Assembly (NCBI RefSeq): GCF_019331775.1
Contig: NZ_JAHBBD010000002.1
Span: 1-64,000, forward strand
DNA: 64,000 nt
DNA from: Bifidobacterium phasiani
GTDB lineage: Bacteria > Actinomycetota > Actinomycetes > Actinomycetales > Bifidobacteriaceae
Direction: 5' to 3'
The translations under genes were made by a program, and so were the position numbers. Positions 58,121 through 64,000 of this stretch are shown here, one piece after another. Position 1 is the first letter of the stretch; each line of letters begins with the position of its first letter. Under the pieces are notes generated by a model. The model was not told the origin of the DNA and searched no databases. It saw only the letters and a program-made list of their open reading frames with translations.

Positions 58121-58156
58121 CGCCCGCACCGGGCCGGCCAGGCGCCGGCCCCATAC

Positions 58157-58204
58157 GACCATGGGCCGTGCATCCCGCAGTTGCGGGGTGCACGGCCCAT
58201 GGTC
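58157..58204. terminator. Bidirectional terminator between upp and the giant glycosidase gene
   Basis: Arms of 23 bases (58157-58179 and 58182-58204) pair with a single wobble and only two unpaired loop bases as written. It serves two convergent genes. Confidence 0.8.
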
Positions 58205-58301
58205 ATGTCTCATGCCGGGCGGCCCGGCAGGTCCGCCGACCCGTCCGGCGTTGCACGGGGTCCGGCCGCGCGGCGCGGGGCTGCGCGGCCGGACCTGCGG
58301 G

Positions 58302-61300
58302 TCAGCGGCCCGCCATGCGGCGACGGACCGCCAGCGCCACGGCGACGCCCAGCGCGATGAGCGCGACCGCGCCGATGCCGATGACGGCGGAACCGGTGGC
58401 GGTCAGCTGGCCGCCGGAGCCGCCGGCATGCTGCCCGCCGTTCGCGGAGCCGCCGGCCAGAACCAGCGCCTCGCGGGCGGCGTTCAGGTTCGCCAGCGCC
58501 TCGGCGATCTGCTCGGCGGTGGCGTTCTCGTCGGCGGACACGGCCTGGGCGGCGGCGAGCGCATCGGCGAACGCCTGCCACGACTCGGCCGTGTAGTCGC
58601 CCTGGTTGAGCTGGCCGGCCGAGGCGATCGCGTTGTCCAGGCCGCTCTTGTCGGCGGAAGCGGCGCCCACAAGCGCGTCCTGCGCTTCGACAAGCGCCTT
58701 GAGCGCGTCGTCGACCTGATTCTGGGTCGCGTTCGCATCGGCGGCCACGGCCTGGGCGGCGGCGAGCGCATCGGCGAACGCCTGCCACGACTCGGCCGTG
58801 TAGTCGCCCTCGACGAACTTGGAGGCGGCGTCGATGGCCGCGTTGAGCGCGGCCGTATCGGCCTTGGCGACCAGGTTCTTCTGGGCGTCCTCCAGCTTGG
58901 CGATGGCGGCGGCCACATCGTCCGCAGTCGCCTCGGCGTCGTCATAGACGGCCTGGGCGGAGGCCAGCGCATCGGCGAGCACCTGCCACGAGGCCGGGGT
59001 GAAGCGGCTCGCGTCCAGGCTGCCTGCGGCGTCGATCGCGGACTTCAGCGCGGTCTTGTCGACCGGTTCCGGCTCGGGCTCGGGCTCGGGCTCCGGCTCC
59101 GGATCCTCCTGCGGCTGCGCGTGCACGCCCCACTCGGCGACGGCGGCGCCGAAGGTGGCGTCGTCGCTCAGGTGCGGATGCAGCACCAGGCGCAACGCGT
59201 CGGTCTTGACCGGCTCGAAGGCCACGGTGCTCCAGCCGCCGCCCTCGCCTTCGCCGCGCCGGCTCGGATCGTTGCGCACGGTGGCGTAGCCGCCGTCCGC
59301 GGTCGGGGTGACGGGCGTCCAGGCGCCGTCGGCTCCACGGTACTGGATCTCCCAGCCGTCGGGAATCTCCAGACCGCCCTTTTGGGACGGGCCTCCGGCG
59401 AAGTTCGCCCAGAACTGCACGCGGGCCGAGTCGATCAGCGCGGGTTCGGACCAGGTGTACTCGGCGTACATGCCGTCGACGGCCGCGCCCCAGCTGCCCC
59501 AGACCCTCATGTTCACGTCCTGGTCGTCGCCGTCGGGCCAGGTCTCGTCGACCAGCGCGCCGTCGTGCAGGGCGTCGGCGCCGCCGGTGGCGAAACCGGA
59601 CTGGTGGCTGACCGTCGCGCCTGCGACGCGGCCCTCGATCCAGCCCTCAAGCGGCTCGGGCTCGGGTTCAGGCTCCGGATCGGGGTCGGGAGCCTGCGCG
59701 TCATTCGGGTTGACGAGCACGTGGACGGTCAGGCGGGCGGGGCCGCTCGAACCGTCGGCGGTGCCGGTCACCTCGTAGTCGCCGACCTCGTCGAGGTCGA
59801 TGGCGGCGACGTCGTCCTCGTTCCAGACGACCGCACGGTCGTCCTGGGCGCCGTTCGGGAACTGGACCGGCACGGTGGCCGGCAGGTCGATCGACGCGGC
59901 GCCGCGATGGACGCTCTGTTCGACCGGCTGCGCGGTGCCGGAGGTCTGGCTGGCGGCGTCGGACTTGACGTCGAGCACGGCCTGCGCGCCGCCCAGCGAA
60001 CCGGTGACGACGCCGTTGAGCGTCTGCACGCCGTCGGCGGCGAGCTGCTCATCGGTCACGGCCGGCCAACTGACGGTCAGTCCGTGACGGGTGCCGTCCG
60101 CATAGTACGCCTCGACGGTGTCCGGCAGGTCCAGATCCTCGGCCTTGGTGCCGGTCTGCACCATGCGGTGCACGTCGTCGACGCCGAGCGGGTCGGCCGC
60201 GTAGGCCTCGAGCTCGCTCAGGCCCACGCCGTTGCCGTCGTCGGCGCGCTTGGTCATCACGATGCGCATCTTGCTGGTCCATACCCGCTCGAAGGACACC
60301 TCGTTGCCCTGGGCGCGATTGACGGTGTAGGACTGGCCCTCCTTGAGGGTCACGTCCTTCCAGTCCTCATCCGCGGAGTCCCAGTACTGGACGGTCCAGC
60401 CGGCGGGAAGGAGCACGCCGCCGTTGTCGGTCCAGAAGTAGGCCTGGACCTTGCTCAGCGGCACCTCGCCATCCCACTTGTAGGTGACGGTCGGGGTCTT
60501 GTCCTGCGCGTTGCCCCAGTTGTTCCACGACTTCATCGTGTCGGAGCCCTCAAGGTCGACGATGCCGTCGTTGAGGATGTCCACGTCGCCGATGGCGTAG
60601 CTGTTGCGGGAGCTGGCCGTGGCGGTGGCCTGGGTGGCGATGTTCACGGTGCCGTCGGACGGCACGCCGTGCACGGAGAGCTCGGCCGAGGAGCTCTTCT
60701 CGCCGTCGGAGGCGGTCAGGCGCAGCACGTAGTCGCCTTCGATGTTGAAGGTCACCATGGTGCTGGCGGCCGTGTCGTCCGCGAAGGAGGCGACGCCGCC
60801 CTCGGGGCCGGAGACCTGCTCCCAGGCGACGCTGAGCCCGCCGTTCGGCAGACCGTCGTCCTTGACCGTGCCGACGACCGCGGCGCCGGCCGAGGTGCTG
60901 CTGTCGACGTAGGCGTCGACGCTCGGGGCCTGGTTGGTCGGCTCGGCGGCCGGTTCGATGCCGGTGCCGTAGGCCTGGATGGCCTTGAGGCCGACGGCCT
61001 GGCCGGCCTGCGGCGTGAAGGTCGCGCGGATCGCGACGGCGCTCACCGGGTCGAACTGGATGCGGTTGTAGTTCGCGCCCGCGTAGGTGGGCGTGCGCAC
61101 CTGGTTCGGCAGGCTGTGCCATTCGCCGGCGGCGTCCTGGTACTCCAGCGTGTACACCGACGGCTCCTTGTAGCCGGAGATCGTCTGGCTGGACGAGGTC
61201 TGGTAGAAGTACAGGCGCACGTCGTCGATGGTCTGGGCGCCGCCCCTGAACGTCACCGTGATCGTGTCCTTGGCGTTGGGCGAGCCCTTGGTGCCCCAGA

Positions 61301-64000
61301 ACGACTCCATGACGTTCTTGCCGTCCACCGCGTTGGCGGCCGGGTAGCCGTCGGCCTCGTAGGTGGCCTCGACGTCGGCGCCGCGCGCCACGTCGATCTG
61401 GCTGTCGGAGGCGGCGTCGATGTTCTGTCCGGAGGTGGCGAAGATCTCGGTCACGCGGTCTTCGGCGCCGTAGGTCACCTGGTTGGCGGCGGGCAGCGTG
61501 GCGGTGGTCGCGCCGGTGATCACGGCGTCGCTGTCGTCGGCGACCTCGACGGCGCCGGTCGACGGGTCGTAGATCAGGTGGGCCAGCCTGTCGGAGGTGA
61601 ACACGGGCTTGCCGGCCAGGTACAGCGTGTAGCCCTTGGGCGCGTTGTACGTGCCGTCGTTGTTCCACACGATGGACAGGTCCTGGCCGTGGTAGCTGAG
61701 GTTGTTCACCGTGAAGTGCTCCCAGCCGGGGATGGCGATCGGGTTGAGCTCGATCTTGGCGTCCTCGCGCGGCACCATGCCGGCCACGTCCTCGATGACC
61801 GTCCAGTTCGTGGTGCCGAGCTGGGTGTGGTGGATCCAGGAGCGGTAGGTGATCTTGCCGCCGTCGAGGCTGGCGTCCATGTTCTTGTCGACGTTGTTGA
61901 CCACGCCGTCGCCGTTGAGGTCGTCGACGTCGTCGTTATCCATGTTCCAGAACTCGTTCTGGTCGGGATAGTTGTTGTCGCCGCCCTGGTAGTGCGCGAA
62001 CGCCACCCAGTACAGCAGCTTCTTGAACGTCTCGTTGGTGATGTAGCCGTGCTCGTCGGCGTTGTAGTCGCGGATGCCGGCCGAGTAGATCTGCAGCAGC
62101 GGCGTCGCGTTGATGATCGAGAAGTTGTTCGACCCGGGGAAGCCCAGCTCCTCCTTGTCGGCCTGGTTCGCGGTGAAGAACGGGAAGATCGGGAACTCGT
62201 CGGCGTCGGCGAACAGACGCAGCGCCTCCTCGTAGTCCTCCTGGTAGCCCTCCTCGCCCTCGGAGGGGATCAGGCCCACCGAGTACGGGTAGTAGTTGTT
62301 GTTCTCCTTGTACTTGGCGAAGGCGCCGTCGCTCAGCCACTTGTGCTGGATGAGCTTGGTGTCGGGGTTCCACAGCTCCTTGAGCACCGCCTGCTGGATG
62401 TTGTCGGCGGTCTGCTGCATCGCGTCGGCCTTGGCCTGCAGCTCGTCCTTCTTCGCCGGGTCGGTCTCGGCGTCGGCGGCGGCCTGATAGGCCTGGGCCG
62501 AGGCGTTGGCGTTCGCCCACATGTTGGCGGAGCCGTCGGCGCGGTCCATGCGCTGGCCGGAGCGGCCGGGCTCGGAGAAGGAGACGGCGTCCGCGTCGTT
62601 GCCGGTCATCGACCACCAGGACCAGTCGATCAGGTAGTTCTCGTTGTCGTTCTGGTTGTCGTTGGCGTCGGGCTCGGTCTCGGAGTTCAGCAGGCCGTTG
62701 ACGTCGTCGGAGCCGTAGTCGCCCAGGGCCTCGGCCAGGGAGGACGGTCCGCCGTGGACCTTGTAGGAGTCCCAGCCGGCCTTGGTGATGTACTGCGTGT
62801 AGCTGTGGTTCCAGTTCGCCGGGTCGCCCGGGTTGTCGTGGTAGTAGTAGTACCCCGACTCGCCCTTCTTGGCGGTCTGGCCGGCCGAGACCCACGTGCC
62901 GTAGGCCAGGTCAGGGTTGCGCAGCCACTTGGTGTCGTTGATGAACATGCCGGAGGTCAGCACGATCTGGTTGTTGTAGCCGAGCACGCCCTCGATCGAG
63001 GTCGGGTACTGGAAGGTGTTGCCGGGCATGTTCGCGTCGAGCGAGTTGAACCGGGCGAGCCACCAGCGGTAGACCACGGTCTTGTCGATGTTGTGCTCCG
63101 GGGTCTCCACGTACGGGATGTTCTCGACCCACCAGCGGTTGTACTCGGTCACCGAGTCGCGGTACGAGGCGACCGGGTCGACGAGGTCGCCGGTGTAGCG
63201 GGCCTCGTACTCGGCGGTGGAGCCGGGCAGCTCGTCGGTGATCAGGCCGAGCTGGAGCTTGGTGGACTGCGTCTCGCCCGCCGCGAGCGCGAGCGTGGAG
63301 ACGAGCGTGCCGTCCTGGACGGCGAAGCCGTTGCCCGAGAAGCGCGGATGCAGCGTGGTCAGGTCGTTCTTCGCGTTGGTGCGGCCGGTCAGCTCGGTGG
63401 CGCCGTTCTCGCCGGAGGCGGCGAACGGGGATTCGGCGGTCAGCGTGACCTCGCCGCCCGTGGAGGAGGTGATCTCGAGGTTGGCGACCATCACGTTGTT
63501 GTACGTGATGTACTTGGTCTCGGTCACGGTGAGCGTGCCGTCCGCGTTGGAGAACACGGTGGTGAAGTAGCTCGGGGTCTGCTTGCGCTGCGTGGTGTCC
63601 TCGCGCATGCGCTGCTCGGCGCCGTTCAGGCTCACGTTTACGGTGAAGCCGGACTTGCCGGTGGAGTCCCAGTACGCGGCGTCGCCGACGAAACCGAGCG
63701 AGCCGGGCGTGTGCGTGTACATGTACGCCGCACGGCCGCGGGCGAACAGGTAGCTGTTGCCGTCGGCGCCCTCGTAGCGGTAGTCGCCGGCGTCGTTCGT
63801 GCCGGTGCCGGTCGGGGCGGCGCCGGTGCGGGTCAGGATCCTGTCGATGTAGAAGTCGTGGTCGGTGTCGGTGCCGGCGCCGTTGGCCACGTCCTTGTCG
63901 AAGATCTGCTGCAGGTAGCTGGTCGACGGGTCGTAGACCAGCCCGTTGTCCTTCAGGTACTGCAGGTAGGTGGGGTCGTCCGATCCGCGGAACGTGGGGT
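58302..64000 (-). CDS. Giant surface glycosidase, GH121-like, 5' end outside the window
   Basis: The frame is open to the window edge, giving about 1899 visible residues. From 64000 to about 61410 lies a large (alpha/alpha)6-type glycosidase with NTFQYPTSIEGVLGYNNQIV and YLIDWSWWSM, resembling bifidobacterial GH121 beta-L-arabinobiosidases; the family call is tentative. Then come a discoidin-type sugar-binding domain (about 61400-60960), a PKD-like domain (60940-60665), a second discoidin-like domain (60660-60180), two Ig-like group 4 domains (to 59700), a third discoidin-like domain (59640-59110), a Glu-Pro repeat linker and three FIVAR repeats (59050-58450). The C-terminus has LTATG (58392-58406), a hydrophobic helix and RRRMAGR, so it is held at the cell surface. 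Confidence 0.8.
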   Translation of the reverse strand, partial: PTFRGSDDPTYLQYLKDNGLVYDPSTSYLQQIFDKDVANGAGTDTDHDFYIDRILTRTGAAPTGTGTNDAGDYRYEGADGNSYLFARGRAAYMYTHTPGSLGFVGDAAYWDSTGKSGFTVNVSLNGAEQRMREDTTQRKQTPSYFTTVFSNADGTLTVTETKYITYNNVMVANLEITSSTGGEVTLTAESPFAASGENGATELTGRTNAKNDLTTLHPRFSGNGFAVQDGTLVSTLALAAGETQSTKLQLGLITDELPGSTAEYEARYTGDLVDPVASYRDSVTEYNRWWVENIPYVETPEHNIDKTVVYRWWLARFNSLDANMPGNTFQYPTSIEGVLGYNNQIVLTSGMFINDTKWLRNPDLAYGTWVSAGQTAKKGESGYYYYHDNPGDPANWNHSYTQYITKAGWDSYKVHGGPSSLAEALGDYGSDDVNGLLNSETEPDANDNQNDNENYLIDWSWWSMTGNDADAVSFSEPGRSGQRMDRADGSANMWANANASAQAYQAAADAETDPAKKDELQAKADAMQQTADNIQQAVLKELWNPDTKLIQHKWLSDGAFAKYKENNNYYPYSVGLIPSEGEEGYQEDYEEALRLFADADEFPIFPFFTANQADKEELGFPGSNNFSIINATPLLQIYSAGIRDYNADEHGYITNETFKKLLYWVAFAHYQGGDNNYPDQNEFWNMDNDDVDDLNGDGVVNNVDKNMDASLDGGKITYRSWIHHTQLGTTNWTVIEDVAGMVPREDAKIELNPIAIPGWEHFTVNNLSYHGQDLSIVWNNDGTYNAPKGYTLYLAGKPVFTSDRLAHLIYDPSTGAVEVADDSDAVITGATTATLPAANQVTYGAEDRVTEIFATSGQNIDAASDSQIDVARGADVEATYEADGYPAANAVDGKNVMESFWGTKGSPNAKDTITVTFRGGAQTIDDVRLYFYQTSSSQTISGYKEPSVYTLEYQDAAGEWHSLPNQVRTPTYAGANYNRIQFDPVSAVAIRATFTPQAGQAVGLKAIQAYGTGIEPAAEPTNQAPSVDAYVDSSTSAGAAVVGTVKDDGLPNGGLSVAWEQVSGPEGGVASFADDTAASTMVTFNIEGDYVLRLTASDGEKSSSAELSVHGVPSDGTVNIATQATATASSRNSYAIGDVDILNDGIVDLEGSDTMKSWNNWGNAQDKTPTVTYKWDGEVPLSKVQAYFWTDNGGVLLPAGWTVQYWDSADEDWKDVTLKEGQSYTVNRAQGNEVSFERVWTSKMRIVMTKRADDGNGVGLSELEAYAADPLGVDDVHRMVQTGTKAEDLDLPDTVEAYYADGTRHGLTVSWPAVTDEQLAADGVQTLNGVVTGSLGGAQAVLDVKSDAASQTSGTAQPVEQSVHRGAASIDLPATVPVQFPNGAQDDRAVVWNEDDVAAIDLDEVGDYEVTGTADGSSGPARLTVHVLVNPNDAQAPDPDPEPEPEPEPLEGWIEGRVAGATVSHQSGFATGGADALHDGALVDETWPDGDDQDVNMRVWGSWGAAVDGMYAEYTWSEPALIDSARVQFWANFAGGPSQKGGLEIPDGWEIQYRGADGAWTPVTPTADGGYATVRNDPSRRGEGEGGGWSTVAFEPVKTDALRLVLHPHLSDDATFGAAVAEWGVHAQPQEDPEPEPEPEPEPEPVDKTALKSAIDAAGSLDASRFTPASWQVLADALASAQAVYDDAEATADDVAAAIAKLEDAQKNLVAKADTAALNAAIDAASKFVEGDYTAESWQAFADALAAAQAVAADANATQNQVDDALKALVEAQDALVGAASADKSGLDNAIASAGQLNQGDYTAESWQAFADALAAAQAVSADENATAEQIAEALANLNAAREALVLAGGSANGGQHAGGSGGQLTATGSAVIGIGAVALIALGVAVALAVRRRMAGR

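Overview
The window is high-GC DNA and reads as a Bifidobacterium-type actinobacterial chromosome. The support is the actinobacterial Tad pilus set (CpaE-like protein, TadA, TadB, TadC, DUF4244 pilin, two TadE-like proteins), an aspartokinase split into separate catalytic and ACT genes, a ppk gene followed by a MutT1-type Nudix/phosphatase gene, and many family 43 glycosidases under LacI repressors. No tRNA, rRNA, CRISPR array, insertion sequence or prophage was found.

Layout. Bases 1-4.1 kb: the end of a UDP-galactopyranose mutase gene, inositol-3-phosphate synthase and a class A penicillin-binding protein, followed by a 16-bp tandem repeat and strong hairpins. Bases 4.5-20.7 kb: an arabinose-polymer locus with five GH43 enzymes, a sugar ABC importer (lipoprotein plus two permeases, no ATPase gene here) and two LacI regulators whose DNA-binding domains are almost the same. 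Promoters of the importer and of three GH43 genes carry paired palindromes close to TTTACAWCGTTGTA, so the locus looks like one regulon. Bases 20.7-31 kb: LytTR regulator, GHKL sensor kinase, a membrane-tethered GH3 enzyme with permuted domains, a four-helix membrane protein, a GH2 enzyme and a GtrA-like protein, all on the minus strand.

Bases 31.5-46.1 kb are mostly housekeeping: a drug-type MFS exporter with a possible attenuator, leuA, a metallophosphoesterase, a DUF5701 protein, asd and the two aspartokinase genes, recR, dnaX and a diacylglycerol-kinase-type lipid kinase. Bases 46.3-51.4 kb hold the Tad pilus locus. Its two transcription units (tadZ-A-B and the pilin-tadE genes) are each preceded by a near-identical 49-bp element containing a DnaA-box-like TTATCCACA.

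Bases 51.5-58.1 kb: a cluster of GCACATTGTGC palindromes, a 23-bp minisatellite, a candidate structured non-coding RNA (minus strand, about 52222-52053), then ppk, the Nudix/phosphatase gene, an unknown protein and upp. Bases 58.3-64 kb hold most of a giant surface glycosidase (GH121-like catalytic part, sugar-binding-type and Ig-like domains, three FIVAR repeats, LTATG plus a membrane anchor); its start lies beyond the window.

Together the glycosidases, importer and repressors point to capture and breakdown of plant L-arabinose polymers. The least explained material is intergenic: the RNA candidate, the duplicated Tad element, the shared palindromes, and a paired hairpin repeat seen at 17.8 kb and 57.0 kb.
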